A stretch of DNA of 53,676 nt, taken from assembly GCA_964531225.1 (NCBI GenBank), contig CAZHDB010000007.1, positions 1-53,676 on the forward strand, given 5' to 3'. The notes under the pieces were generated by a model. That model was given only the letters and a program-made list of their open reading frames with translations, was not told where the DNA came from and did not search any database. The position numbers and the translations under genes are program-made. Shown piece after piece: positions 26,419 through 35,961 of the stretch. This stretch comes from CAZHDB01 sp964531225 (GTDB lineage Archaea > Thermoproteota > Thermoprotei_A > Sulfolobales > Desulfurococcaceae). Numbering within the stretch: the first letter of the stretch is position 1; every line of letters starts with the position of its first letter.

Positions 26419-27036
26419 ATGCACAAAGATCCGTATAGTATCTGTAATGGAAGAATAATATGGGATTATAGTAGAGGAGAAGTTATCTGTAGCTCTACAG
26501 GAGAAGTAATTGATCGTATTTATGACTATGGGCCTGTACATGAAAGGTTTAAAACAATCGAACAAAGGAATTTAATGCTTAAAAATAGGCCTAGGGTTAA
26601 CTTTATTGAACGAAGATATAGGAAGCATTTAAGAACGTATATTGTTGCAGAGAGAATGATTAAGGATAAGCCATGGCTACATATAGATTACGGTAAATTA
26701 TTTGAGACAGGAAGATTCATCCATACAATAAGGTCTAAAAGTACTGATCGTGCTTTAAAGAATGTTAGAGAGAATGGCCTTGAAGAAAAACTTGAGAAGA
26801 TAATAAATCTCATGAAGGAAATTGATCCAGTGGCTGTATCACGTACTGAAAGAGCTAAACTTGCATTAGCATATATACTTCTTAATTACATAGAGAAAAA
26901 CTCGCCTCCAGACATAGGTAAAACCATATCGTTCTTTAATATAAGTCATACAACTTATAGAAGGCTTGAACGAATAGCTCGTAGGTTATATAATAAGATT
27001 ATTTCTAAGGCAGAGGCTCTGTTAGCTACTAGATAG
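26419..27036 (+). CDS. TFB-like protein with degenerate ribbon and a single C-terminal cyclin-like region
   Basis: 205 residues. The N terminus (CNGRIIWDYSRGEVICSSTGEVID) parallels that of the tfb in this window; the text here is CNGRIIWDYSRG then EVICSSTGEVID. Only C9 and C24 remain of the four zinc ligands. The middle (residues 40-110) is basic and unlike a first cyclin repeat. The C terminus (ERAKLALAYILLNYI, SFFNISHTTYRRLERIARRL) matches the last helices of a TFB cyclin repeat with its helix-turn-helix. It may modulate initiation or replace TFB at some promoters. That is inference. Confidence 0.75.
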   Translation: MHKDPYSICNGRIIWDYSRGEVICSSTGEVIDRIYDYGPVHERFKTIEQRNLMLKNRPRVNFIERRYRKHLRTYIVAERMIKDKPWLHIDYGKLFETGRFIHTIRSKSTDRALKNVRENGLEEKLEKIINLMKEIDPVAVSRTERAKLALAYILLNYIEKNSPPDIGKTISFFNISHTTYRRLERIARRLYNKIISKAEALLATR

Positions 27037-27086
27037 ATATAGCTAATAAGTAGCTAGCTAAATTTCAGTAGTTTGGGCAAAAGGTA

Positions 27087-28118
27087 TTGAACATAGACGT
27101 GTTAAAGAGATACTATATACATAGCTATGACGAGATCTTGGAGAAAATTAAGAGAAGAATGGAAAGTCTAGAAGTACCTAGTCCGCCTAAGAAGCATAGG
27201 GATAGAATTGGTAAGTTAAAAACACTTTATTTAAAGAGGCTTGAGCTCGTATATAATATCCTTAATTCTGAAATAGACCGTATTATTGAAACATTATCTA
27301 TCCTTTCAAAAACACATAAGTTCTACCAAGAATTATTCATGATCAGGGCTGGTAAGAGCGCCGTAGAGTATAGACGCCTATACATTGGTAAGAAAAGGAT
27401 TCTCCGTAGACTATATGTTAGATATCGTATAATGCTGAAGACTATTAACCTAGAATATGAGCTTAAAATAAGATATAAAGAAGCTATTGGAAGACTATTA
27501 TCTGTTCTAAAGAGACATAAGAAAGTACAGATGATGATCAAAGAGGCTGTACGAGAGCTATCTAAAATGCCTAGCATTAGCGAGGACGAGTTAAAGGTTA
27601 TAGTTGCCGGGATGCCTCAAGTGGGTAAGTCTACGCTAGTATCAAAATTATCAACAGCAGAGCCAGAAATAGCACAGTATCCATTTACTACGAAAACGAT
27701 TATAGTCGGACACTTAATCAAGGAACCCTATTATAGAATTGCATTTATAGACACTCCCGGATTACTCGACAGGCCTTTGAGTGAACGCAATATCATAGAA
27801 CTTAAGGCAATACTAGCACTTAAGTACTTAGCTGATAAAACGGTTTACTTGATTGATGCATCGTCAAATTCTTACTATACACTAGACGAACAATATAGAG
27901 TATTAGAGGATGTATTGAAGATATCCAGTGAAGGGATCATAGTATGTATTAATAAAATTGATATAACTCCTAGGGATAAGATCGAATATGTTAGGAAAAC
28001 ATTGTCCGAGAAATACGGAATAAGTGATGTGCTAGAGATATCTGCTTTAAAGGGTATTGGACTCGATAAGTTATTGGAGAAAATAATTCCTAAAGACTAT
28101 ACCCTTCAACACATATAG
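27087..28118 (+). CDS. Nog1-like GTPase
   Basis: 343 residues. An N-terminal helical, basic region of about 165 residues precedes the G domain: P-loop GMPQVGKST (K181), switch region with TTKT, G3 DTPG, and G4 NKID. The order and N-terminal helical bundle resemble the OBG/Nog1 family that acts in large-subunit ribosome assembly. TTG start at 27087. The last 29 bases overlap the convergent rtcA gene. Confidence 0.87.
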   Translation: MNIDVLKRYYIHSYDEILEKIKRRMESLEVPSPPKKHRDRIGKLKTLYLKRLELVYNILNSEIDRIIETLSILSKTHKFYQELFMIRAGKSAVEYRRLYIGKKRILRRLYVRYRIMLKTINLEYELKIRYKEAIGRLLSVLKRHKKVQMMIKEAVRELSKMPSISEDELKVIVAGMPQVGKSTLVSKLSTAEPEIAQYPFTTKTIIVGHLIKEPYYRIAFIDTPGLLDRPLSERNIIELKAILALKYLADKTVYLIDASSNSYYTLDEQYRVLEDVLKISSEGIIVCINKIDITPRDKIEYVRKTLSEKYGISDVLEISALKGIGLDKLLEKIIPKDYTLQHI

Positions 28119-29157
28119 TTGCTGGCTCTCCTTCACTGCCATCGATTCTAAAATCTAGTTCTGGCAGGAATTTCCTTGTAACCATAATAGCTGTTAAAGT
28201 ATGCAAAGTTAACTTTGATACACCAACACATGATCTACCATTTGCAAGGCTAATATATGGAATAATCATATCACCCATATGACTATCAAGTGCCATGCCG
28301 CTCTTAAGCTCTTCTAAAAGTTTGTAAGCAGCTTCTTCACCAACTTTCTCAGCAGGTTTGCCACGAGCACCTAAGGAGTCGGCTCCAAGAATGCTGTTTT
28401 TACATAGCGCATATAGTACAATACCGCTACCAGGTCCTAAATGTGGATCACGTCCACGTTCATAATATTCGATTTCAATAGATGGTCTAATACCTAGTTT
28501 CTCAAATATTATTTTCTCAGCACTACGTGCCTGCCTAACTGCTACATGACTAGGTAGTCTGACACAATGGCTACGCCCCTTAATCTCAATAATTTCTCCT
28601 CTTTCAATAATATTTACTGGATTAAGATGTTTAGTAAGCCTCTTAACACGTAGTACTACATGACCTCCTCCGCGGGGATAATGGCCTCTCCTTTTAACCT
28701 CTAGTTCAGCATATACTCCAAAACGTTTAAGCATAGGCAGGAATACATATCTCATGTAATCAACTGGTGGGCTCCAATTAACATCAGTACCGCCAGTTAT
28801 TTCTACAATGCTATCGCGATCAGCAAATAATAGGGCTGGAAGAATAGCTTGTATAACAAGTGTCACACTGCCAGCAGTACCGATGTCGAAACGATAATAA
28901 CCACCCTTTCTATGCCTCGGCTTGAACAGTATCTCGAGACTACCAACACTAGCTCCCTTTAGTTCGGCACCAGTTATAGTTGCTAAGGCACGGACTCCTG
29001 TAAGATGCTGTGGACGTAGACCAGGATTGCTGCGTTTAACACGTATGTTATAAATGCGGACAGGTTTCAATAAAACAGCTGATAATGCAAGGCTGTATCT
29101 TAAAATTTGCCCTCCACCCTCACCAATACTACCATCTATCTCTACATAATCAACCAT
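28090..29157 (-). CDS. rtcA: RNA 3'-terminal phosphate cyclase
   Basis: 355 residues. GEGGGQILR near the N terminus, RPQHLTG, and the nucleophile His293 in LDSHMGDMIIPY identify RtcA. It converts RNA 3'-phosphate ends to 2',3'-cyclic phosphates through an AMP-His intermediate. ATG at 29157 with GGTGA 8 bases upstream. It is the last gene of a leftward group fttA, SAM-hydrolase family, nadM, rtcA. Confidence 0.95.
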   Translation of the reverse strand: MVDYVEIDGSIGEGGGQILRYSLALSAVLLKPVRIYNIRVKRSNPGLRPQHLTGVRALATITGAELKGASVGSLEILFKPRHRKGGYYRFDIGTAGSVTLVIQAILPALLFADRDSIVEITGGTDVNWSPPVDYMRYVFLPMLKRFGVYAELEVKRRGHYPRGGGHVVLRVKRLTKHLNPVNIIERGEIIEIKGRSHCVRLPSHVAVRQARSAEKIIFEKLGIRPSIEIEYYERGRDPHLGPGSGIVLYALCKNSILGADSLGARGKPAEKVGEEAAYKLLEELKSGMALDSHMGDMIIPYISLANGRSCVGVSKLTLHTLTAIMVTRKFLPELDFRIDGSEGEPATICVEGYSL

Positions 29158-29169
29158 GATATATTCACC

Positions 29170-29685
29170 TCAGCTAACACATAGCTTACGTACTCTAGAA
29201 ACACCATTAACTCTAATAATGTATTCAGCAATCGTTCTTGGCACACGATTCATCCATTCATCGCTATATGTCATGAGATATCGTATGCGGGTACCATTGT
29301 ATAATTCTGGCTTATACAGCGTAATCTCTATAACACGGATCCCAAGCCAACCGTAAATACCAGCTACATGGGGATTGCCCGTAGCAACAGCATCAACGCT
29401 CGGTATTAGACCAAGCACATAACTTGTCCATGCAAGAGGCTTATTGAGATCAGGTACGGGTATTAGCCAGAACCTCCGAGGATCAATTCCCTCGGCCAAC
29501 AATGTCTCACGGATCATTTCTAAACGTTCGCCAGCTGTAAAGGGATTACGGCATGTATAGCCCTCCTGTGCAGAACCAACAACAATAACTATTTCATCAA
29601 AACTTTCAAGTAACATTTTAATAACGCGTAAATGTCCAAGGTGAAACGGCTGGAAACGACCCGGATAAAGAACTCTCCTACTCAA
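29170..29685 (-). CDS. nadM: Nicotinamide-nucleotide adenylyltransferase, archaeal type
   Basis: 171 residues. Nucleotidyltransferase motif GRFQPFHLGHL at residues 9-19, IVVGSAQ, FTAGERLEMI and the C-terminal NGTRIRYLM match archaeal NadM, which makes NAD from NMN and ATP. The TTG start has GGTG 5 bases upstream. It overlaps the upstream gene by 8 bases and precedes rtcA by 12. Confidence 0.95.
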   Translation of the reverse strand: MSRRVLYPGRFQPFHLGHLRVIKMLLESFDEIVIVVGSAQEGYTCRNPFTAGERLEMIRETLLAEGIDPRRFWLIPVPDLNKPLAWTSYVLGLIPSVDAVATGNPHVAGIYGWLGIRVIEITLYKPELYNGTRIRYLMTYSDEWMNRVPRTIAEYIIRVNGVSRVRKLCVS

Positions 29686-30475
29686 TCCTACACACCCGAA
29701 GAGCCTCTTTCCTAACTATACCAGTCTTCCTAGCCGCTGATCCCCTATTTAATCCAATTTCTAAAAATCCCCAGCTATTAATATAACATGCATATTCTCC
29801 CTCTCCAACGTATCCAAAGCTTTTAACAAATGGACACTCTATAAACCCTCGACTATACGTGACCTTTATTCTTGAGCCGAGATCCCAATCCCTAATAAAT
29901 TCGACCGGTATATTTGTCATTATATTCCCAAACCCATCAATATAGATTGCACGTGCATGAAAACAGTTATCATCTTTTTCAGCAAACCAGATCCAAGATT
30001 TAACTAGCTCTCCTTGATATCTCTCGCCAAGCTGCTCTAATGATACACCTGCACTTAAATATGCAGCTACTGGTGCAAAAAGATCTCTTCCATGAAATGT
30101 CTCCGAAACTCTTTCAAGACCATAAGCTGAGTTACTAATATCATATACCTCTTCTATACCATCACTTTTTGCAGCAGGATACAGGCACCCATTATCCGGG
30201 CCTATGAAATAGTAATTCCTAGAAACGATCAATATAGCCTTCCTACTAGTACCAACTCCGGGATCAACTACACATACATGAATTGTTTTTCTTGGAAAAA
30301 ACTTATAACTAATCCACAGTATAAGTGCCGCGGTATCTATATCATACTTAGGCACTTCATGAGATAGATCTATTATTTCTACATCAGGATTTATCCTTTT
30401 AATAACTCCCTTCATAACGCCTACATAGGGATCTTTTAATCCAAAATCGGTTAGAAGAGTTATTACTCGAATCAA
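29678..30475 (-). CDS. SAM hydroxide adenosyltransferase (DUF62) family protein
   Basis: 265 residues. LLTDFGLKDPYVGVMKG at the N terminus, VVDPGVGTSRKAI, FIGPDNGCLYPA and the C-terminal barrel (IKVTYSRGF) match the family that hydrolyses S-adenosylmethionine to adenosine and methionine, related to fluorinases. Its physiological purpose in archaea is not clear. TTG start. Overlaps nadM by 8 bases and follows fttA by 13, so it sits in the middle of an operon. Confidence 0.92.
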   Translation of the reverse strand: MIRVITLLTDFGLKDPYVGVMKGVIKRINPDVEIIDLSHEVPKYDIDTAALILWISYKFFPRKTIHVCVVDPGVGTSRKAILIVSRNYYFIGPDNGCLYPAAKSDGIEEVYDISNSAYGLERVSETFHGRDLFAPVAAYLSAGVSLEQLGERYQGELVKSWIWFAEKDDNCFHARAIYIDGFGNIMTNIPVEFIRDWDLGSRIKVTYSRGFIECPFVKSFGYVGEGEYACYINSWGFLEIGLNRGSAARKTGIVRKEALRVCRIE

Positions 30476-30488
30476 TACCTATCTACAC

Positions 30489-32450
30489 CTATTTACGGGC
30501 TGTGAGATTGAGTGAATCTAGGACTACAGGAGTGTATATTCTTGTATTAGCCGGGTATCCTAGTTTTGAATTATGTATAACTCTTTTAGCAAGTGCTACT
30601 AATGTAGCTGTGGCTGTTGGTTCTCCATGGTTTAGTATAATGTTTCTAGGTTTGGGATTAATTCCTCTTAAAAATTTGAGTAGCTCATCTTGATCGCTAT
30701 GACCGCTAAAGCCTTCTATACTAAATACTTCCATGTTGATTTTAATAACCTCAATTCTATTGTCGGGAGTAATTGTTTGTAATTCTCTGAGACCATCCTT
30801 AATTCTCCTACCAAGAGTACCTTCTGCCTGATAACCTACAAATATCAATGTATTTCTAGGATCACTAGCCATAAGTTTCAAATATTCGACAGCAGGGCCT
30901 CCAGTAAGCATTCCAGAAGTGGCTATTATTAGTGCAGGTCTATCCTCAACGATATCAGGACGGGCTACATGGCCCTCAATGATGTTGAAATATTCTGCTG
31001 TAAAAGGATTCTCGCCACGATATATCCTATCCTTAAGCTCACGGTTAAGATATTCTGGATACTGCGTGTGTACTGCTGTAACTTCACTAACAAGGCCCTC
31101 GATATAGATGTTTATTGGGGGTATAAGCTTCTTTTCAATAGCATCATTAAGTACGAGCATTATTTCTTGACCGCGTCCTACAGCGAATACAGGTATTAAT
31201 ACATTACCTCCCTTCTCAATAGTCTTCTTAATAATATTGATGAGCATTTCCTCAGCCTCTCTTCTACTCTGTTGCTTAGTAGCGCCATAGGTTGACTCCA
31301 TGATCAAGGTCTCTACGCGTGGAAACTTATCATTTGCTTTCTCGAGTAATCGAGTATTACTATACTTGAAGTCTCCAGTATAGACAACGTTGTGTAGTCC
31401 AGCCCCAACATGTATATGTACCATTGCAGAACCTAGTATGTGCCCAGCATTATAGAATGTTATTTTTACATCGGGGGCTACATCAGTAACCTCATTATAT
31501 TCCAGAGGTATTGTATGAAGTATCATAGTGAGTAGATCCTTTTCAGTATATAGTGGAGATTTACCTTCTCTCTGAGTAACCTCTATGTAATCGCGGAGCA
31601 TTAGAGCCATTAACTCACGCGTAGGCTTTGTAACGTATACTGGGCCTCTATATCCGTACTTGAATAGTAATGGAGCTAGTCCACAATGATCTAGATGGGC
31701 ATGTGTTATAACCACCGCGTCGAGTTCCTCGATCTTTATAGAATCTATATCTATGTATGGATACATTCTCTCATAGTCAGGGCCACCGACATTAACACCT
31801 ATATCCAGTAAGATCCTGCTCTCCCGGGTCTCTAATAATATGGCTGATCTACCTACCTCCATAAACCCTCCTAAAGCAGTTATTCTAACATAATTCGTCT
31901 TAAACAACGGATCGCGGTGTATTCGATCCCCAATATATCTTAAGAAGTTAAGCCTGTAGTCACTCTCACTAAGTATATGATTAATTACTGTATTCAATGC
32001 CTTAGACTCAAGAGGACTAGCTCTAAGAACTACTGGTCTCCAGCCAGTCTCAGCCATGATTAAGTGTCTTAGTGTAGCACCTTTACCAATAACGATTCCC
32101 GGTTTTTCAGCTTTAATCCATACTTCACCAAGTGTCTTATCAAAAACCATGCTTTTAGGATCGATGCCTGCATCCTTAGGCACTATCTCAAGTATCTTCT
32201 CCTTAGCCTGTTCTGGTGGAAGCCTAGCCTTTGGATCAATTCTTACAACAACTCTCTTCTTAACCTTCTTAGCAATAGCCTTAATCAATGCCAGTTTATC
32301 AGCTATAGCCCTACGGTTCTTTACATAGATAGCTATCTCTGGTCCTTCAAACTCTATACGTGTAAGCATAACCTCTGGTGGTAACTCAGCAACTATAGTC
32401 TTAAGCACGAACTCTCTAGACTTATCCATTAATATACTTTTCAAAACCAA
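30489..32450 (-). CDS. fttA: FttA/aCPSF1 transcription-termination ribonuclease
   Basis: About 653 residues. Two N-terminal KH-like domains (GIVIGKGATLRHLI) are followed by a metallo-beta-lactamase core with HAHLDH (residues 252-257 if counted from the GTG at 32456), STYG, and a beta-CASP domain with GHSDQDEL and LNHGEP at the end. It cleaves nascent RNA to end archaeal transcription. The GAGGTG at 32456-32461 overlaps the most upstream GTG, so the TTG at 32450 is a better start; TTG 32444 and ATG 32429 are also possible. First gene of an operon with three others. Confidence 0.95.
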   Translation of the reverse strand: MVLKSILMDKSREFVLKTIVAELPPEVMLTRIEFEGPEIAIYVKNRRAIADKLALIKAIAKKVKKRVVVRIDPKARLPPEQAKEKILEIVPKDAGIDPKSMVFDKTLGEVWIKAEKPGIVIGKGATLRHLIMAETGWRPVVLRASPLESKALNTVINHILSESDYRLNFLRYIGDRIHRDPLFKTNYVRITALGGFMEVGRSAILLETRESRILLDIGVNVGGPDYERMYPYIDIDSIKIEELDAVVITHAHLDHCGLAPLLFKYGYRGPVYVTKPTRELMALMLRDYIEVTQREGKSPLYTEKDLLTMILHTIPLEYNEVTDVAPDVKITFYNAGHILGSAMVHIHVGAGLHNVVYTGDFKYSNTRLLEKANDKFPRVETLIMESTYGATKQQSRREAEEMLINIIKKTIEKGGNVLIPVFAVGRGQEIMLVLNDAIEKKLIPPINIYIEGLVSEVTAVHTQYPEYLNRELKDRIYRGENPFTAEYFNIIEGHVARPDIVEDRPALIIATSGMLTGGPAVEYLKLMASDPRNTLIFVGYQAEGTLGRRIKDGLRELQTITPDNRIEVIKINMEVFSIEGFSGHSDQDELLKFLRGINPKPRNIILNHGEPTATATLVALAKRVIHNSKLGYPANTRIYTPVVLDSLNLTARK

Positions 32451-32658
32451 ATACACACCTCAGCATATCTATACCACGTTCCTATTATGGCTAAAACCAA
32501 CCCTATCCTTTACCACAATACAATAACCATTTATCATCTAGCATATTATAATGCAAACGATTTAGTTAATAAGTCCAGCATCTGTAAAATGCTCTACCAT
32601 GAAACCTTTTTATAATTTTCTACGTAATAGCTTTTAAAAGAAAGCGGTTGAGAAGTAC

Positions 32659-33303
32659 TTATTCTTGCTCTATTGTTCTAACAACATGTTTTGGAGTAAA
32701 CAGTATTGTCTCCTTACTATAAACATCCCTGCCTATTATGACCACGTCTACGCCTTCTCCACTCCACGAATCTCTCTCAACTGCAGCCTTTACAGCTGAT
32801 AGAGCAAGTTGTTTAGCCTCTTCAATACTAAGGTCTTCTCTATAATTGTTTTCAAGGACGCCAAGGGCTGTGGGAGAACCTGAGCCTGTGGCAATGTATT
32901 CTTCTTCACTAACAGTACCAAACAGGTCTACGTAGTATAGTCTTGGTTTAGTATCATATCCCGCTAAGAGTAGCTGTACTATAAAAGGAAGTATTTTAGA
33001 ATACGAAGACAATACATTGGCTAAATAAGATGCTATAGTCTTTACATAGGGCTTAACGCCTGTTTCAAGTTCATAATAGTTTACAACAGCCCTAGCCAGG
33101 TTAACCAAATACTGTGCATCAGCTACAAGTCCTGATATAGTCATAGCCATATTATCTGTTATCTTTTGTATCTTCTCAACTTTTTTATGGGATACATAGG
33201 TGCCAGCAGTAGCTCTCTTATCAGCAGCTATTACAACATAATCTTTAAGTCTTATTCCAACAGTTGTTGTTTTTGACTCTCTTATCTTATTTGAAGAAAC
33301 CAT
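32659..33303 (-). CDS. psmB: Proteasome beta subunit, active type
   Basis: About 214 residues from the ATG at 33303, which has GGGTG about 8 bases upstream; a TTG at 33318 adds five. A short propeptide ends ...RESK, then TTTVGIRLKD begins the mature chain. Thr1, Asp17 (AADKR) and Lys33 (VEK) are all present, so it should be proteolytic. The residue before Thr1 is Lys and not the usual Gly. It likely pairs with the inactive-looking beta at 25634-26227. No alpha subunit is in the window. Confidence 0.93.
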   Translation of the reverse strand: MVSSNKIRESKTTTVGIRLKDYVVIAADKRATAGTYVSHKKVEKIQKITDNMAMTISGLVADAQYLVNLARAVVNYYELETGVKPYVKTIASYLANVLSSYSKILPFIVQLLLAGYDTKPRLYYVDLFGTVSEEEYIATGSGSPTALGVLENNYREDLSIEEAKQLALSAVKAAVERDSWSGEGVDVVIIGRDVYSKETILFTPKHVVRTIEQE

Positions 33304-33453
33304 TAATAATACACCCAATCAAAACCCTTTTCTAGTAAAGGAAATATATATGACCATTTTTAAGCGTATGGTCTCTAGTGTTCAGAGATAAATAGTATAG
33401 AAGACTCAACTATATAGTAGAGATAATTTGTTAAATCATTTGGTGTATATTGG

Positions 33454-34518
33454 TTGGAAACATACAAACACCACGTAATAGAACTACCTAAAAAGGTCGT
33501 TGTTGGAGAGGGTATACTTGATAATATACCGCTATATTTAGAGGAACTAGGTTTTAAGAAAAAGAATATTGCCGTAATAACAGGACCTACTGTTTACAGT
33601 AAGATCAGTTCTAAAGTTGTCGACATACTCATCGATAGCGGTTATGATGTACAATATTGGATCGTAGATAATGCGTCAAAGGATTTAGCTGATAAAGTCA
33701 AGGCTGAAGTTAAAAAAGTAAAGCCTAAGATAATAATAGGAATAGGCGGAGGTAAATCAATCGATATAGCTAAGTATGTTGCTTCAAAAACAGGTAAACC
33801 ATTTATCAGTATACCAACAGCTGCAAGCCATGATGGAATAACTAGTCCCTTTGCCAGTTTAAAGGGGTTTAATAGGCCTACGAGTATAAAGGCAGTTACA
33901 CCAACAGCTATTATAGCTGATATAAGTGTAATAGCTAATGCGCCGAGAAGGTTACTTAATTCGGGAGTAGGTGATCTTATAGGTAAACTTGTAGCTGTAA
34001 AAGATTGGAGATTAGCCCATAGGCTTAAAGGAGAATATTATGGAGAATATTCTGCACAATTAGCACTTTTATCAGCTAAACATGTTATGAAATATCATGA
34101 ACTGATAGCTAGTGGTAACCCGGAGGGCGTAAGGATAGTTGTTGAAGGACTCATTAGTAGCGGTGTTGCTATGTGTATAGCTGGATCAAGTAGGCCTGCG
34201 AGTGGCTCAGAACATTTATTCAGCCACGCACTAGACATTTTAGCTCCGAAGCCTGCACTCCATGGAGAACAGGTGGGTATAGGCACTATAATGATGCTAT
34301 ACCTCTACGGAGATCCCAGGTGGAAGAAAGTTAGGAATGTATTACAGAAGATAGGTGCACCAGTAACTGCTCGTGAACTAGGTATTCCGGATGAAATCAT
34401 TATAAAAGCGTTAACTATAGCACATACGATAAGGCCCAGATACACTATTCTAGGTGAAAAAGGACTTACATGGGAAGCCGCTGAAAAACTAGCTAGAGCA
34501 ACTGGTGTCATTGATTAG
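33454..34518 (+). CDS. egsA: Glycerol-1-phosphate dehydrogenase
   Basis: 354 residues. NAD-binding GIGGGKSIDIAKY, IPTAASHDGITSPF, the zinc-ligand region SGSEHLFSHALD and LHGEQVGIG are diagnostic. It makes sn-glycerol-1-phosphate, the backbone of archaeal ether lipids. TTG start with GGTG 8 bases upstream. Its 3' end overlaps the convergent FKBP gene by 11 bases. Confidence 0.96.
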   Translation: METYKHHVIELPKKVVVGEGILDNIPLYLEELGFKKKNIAVITGPTVYSKISSKVVDILIDSGYDVQYWIVDNASKDLADKVKAEVKKVKPKIIIGIGGGKSIDIAKYVASKTGKPFISIPTAASHDGITSPFASLKGFNRPTSIKAVTPTAIIADISVIANAPRRLLNSGVGDLIGKLVAVKDWRLAHRLKGEYYGEYSAQLALLSAKHVMKYHELIASGNPEGVRIVVEGLISSGVAMCIAGSSRPASGSEHLFSHALDILAPKPALHGEQVGIGTIMMLYLYGDPRWKKVRNVLQKIGAPVTARELGIPDEIIIKALTIAHTIRPRYTILGEKGLTWEAAEKLARATGVID

Positions 34519-35308
34519 TATTCTTTGCCTCAACGGATTGTTCTCCAATTTGCTTCTCTTCATCTTTAGCCTCTACAGCCTCCTCCTTAACTTCCCTCTT
34601 TTCTGGGGCCTTCTCCTCTCTCCTCTCAAATATTTCTTGAAACACTATCTTCTTTACATCTTCCTTCAGGAACTCAAAGATATTGCTTACGAGGGCTATC
34701 TTAGCATATTGTATATCCTTCTTAGTCATGATCTTTGTGGGTATCTTTATATATAGTGTCTTCTCCTCAACATTATACTCTAGATCAACCTCTTCCATTT
34801 TAAGGCCGAGATGTCTAGCCGTCAAAGCCCTAGCCTTATCGACAGGATCTTCTAATTTACGTACAACTCTAACCTTGTAAATTAAGGTCTTACCAGCAAG
34901 TGGATGATTAAAGTCTACAACTACACGACCACCACTAATACTCTTAACAATACCAGTCTGACCACCATACTCAATTACATCACCTAATTTGACATCAATA
35001 CCGCGCCTCCTAAATTCACGTATACTAAAAACCTTGATCTTGCTAGGGTCTCTTGTTCCATAAGCTTTTTCAGGAGGTACTATAATCTCTTTTTCAGCAC
35101 CTGGTTCGAGTTCTTTTAATGCCTCATCAAGGCCCTTTATAACCCAGCCCTTGCCAATAACTACTAATTCCGGTCCATACAATCTATTAGAGTCGTAAAT
35201 ACCTTCTTTCCTAGCAATCTCTTCATTAGTCGTATCAACTATGTTACCAGTCTCCTTAACATGTACAGTATACTCTAAAAGTATGAAGTCTCCATCCTTT
35301 AGAGCCAT
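34508..35308 (-). CDS. FKBP-type peptidyl-prolyl isomerase with C-terminal extension
   Basis: About 266 residues. The N-terminal FKBP domain carries an inserted flap (VIGKGWVIKGLDEAL, VPPEKAYGTRDPS, VDFNHPLAGKTLIYKV), as in SlyD-like archaeal long FKBPs. Residues 155-230 form a separate C-terminal domain, then a Lys/Glu-rich tail of about 35 residues. It folds proteins and acts as a chaperone. I use the ATG at 35308; a TTG at 35326 would add six residues (MGDWLR). Confidence 0.92.
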   Translation of the reverse strand: MALKDGDFILLEYTVHVKETGNIVDTTNEEIARKEGIYDSNRLYGPELVVIGKGWVIKGLDEALKELEPGAEKEIIVPPEKAYGTRDPSKIKVFSIREFRRRGIDVKLGDVIEYGGQTGIVKSISGGRVVVDFNHPLAGKTLIYKVRVVRKLEDPVDKARALTARHLGLKMEEVDLEYNVEEKTLYIKIPTKIMTKKDIQYAKIALVSNIFEFLKEDVKKIVFQEIFERREEKAPEKREVKEEAVEAKDEEKQIGEQSVEAKNTNQ

Positions 35309-35388
35309 CCTTAACCAATCCCCCAAACCAACTACTCTTTACTCTATGCAATAAAGCGTTATTAGTCTAAAATACTTTATGAATATAC

Positions 35389-35880
35389 TTAGAGGGATTT
35401 TGCAAGGTTCCAAATCCTGTCTCCAATACGATGTATGTTTTCAAGAACCCTACCACGTTTAATAATTCCTTTAACTAATTCCTCTGATTTAACTAATGAT
35501 CTTGCTACCACAAATGGTTTTTTATATTTCTCCTCCACTACAACAACAGCTTCGTTCTCCTTAAACTCACCATGAACCTCTCTTATGCCAGGAGCCATTA
35601 TGTCTGCTCCACGTAATAAGGGTTTTACAGCACCCATATCAACTACTACGTAGGGTAACCACTCGTAGCCTTTCTCGAGAAGTAGTGTTAAGAGAGGATA
35701 GAACTTGGCTTCATATATATAGAAGGAAGGTATTCCATCAATAACTATTATCTCTCCAAGATCCTTTTCAACAACTTTCTCAACTCTCTTGAATTCTAGA
35801 GGTAGATTAGGATAATTTTTTAATAGCTCTCTCTTTAATGTCTTAACTTCTTTTTTCGATAAAAACCATCTTTTAACCAT
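35389..35880 (-). CDS. PUA-domain RNA-binding protein (MCT-1-like)
   Basis: 163 residues. The C-terminal PUA domain shows PYVVVDMGAVKPLLRGADIMAPGI and a closing PFVVARSLV strand; the N terminus is a small alpha/beta domain. This matches the archaeal homologues of MCT-1/Tma20, which act on ribosomes or initiation. It is 62 bases downstream of nothing on its strand except the FKBP gene, which follows it. RNA binding is well supported by the fold; the precise role is inferred. Confidence 0.83.
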   Translation of the reverse strand: MVKRWFLSKKEVKTLKRELLKNYPNLPLEFKRVEKVVEKDLGEIIVIDGIPSFYIYEAKFYPLLTLLLEKGYEWLPYVVVDMGAVKPLLRGADIMAPGIREVHGEFKENEAVVVVEEKYKKPFVVARSLVKSEELVKGIIKRGRVLENIHRIGDRIWNLAKSL

Positions 35881-35933
35881 TATCTCACCAGCTCATATAC
35901 TTATATAGTTACATAGTTTAACTAGCTCCCTTA

Positions 35934-35942
35934 AACTTAAAT
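35934..35942 (+). promoter_or_regulatory. TATA-like box of the LSm/L37e pair
   Basis: A CTTAAAT-type box about 25 bases before the GTG at 35962, which would make that GTG leaderless or nearly so. Confidence 0.4.
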
Positions 35943-35961
35943 AGAGGTTTTTGTAAACCTA

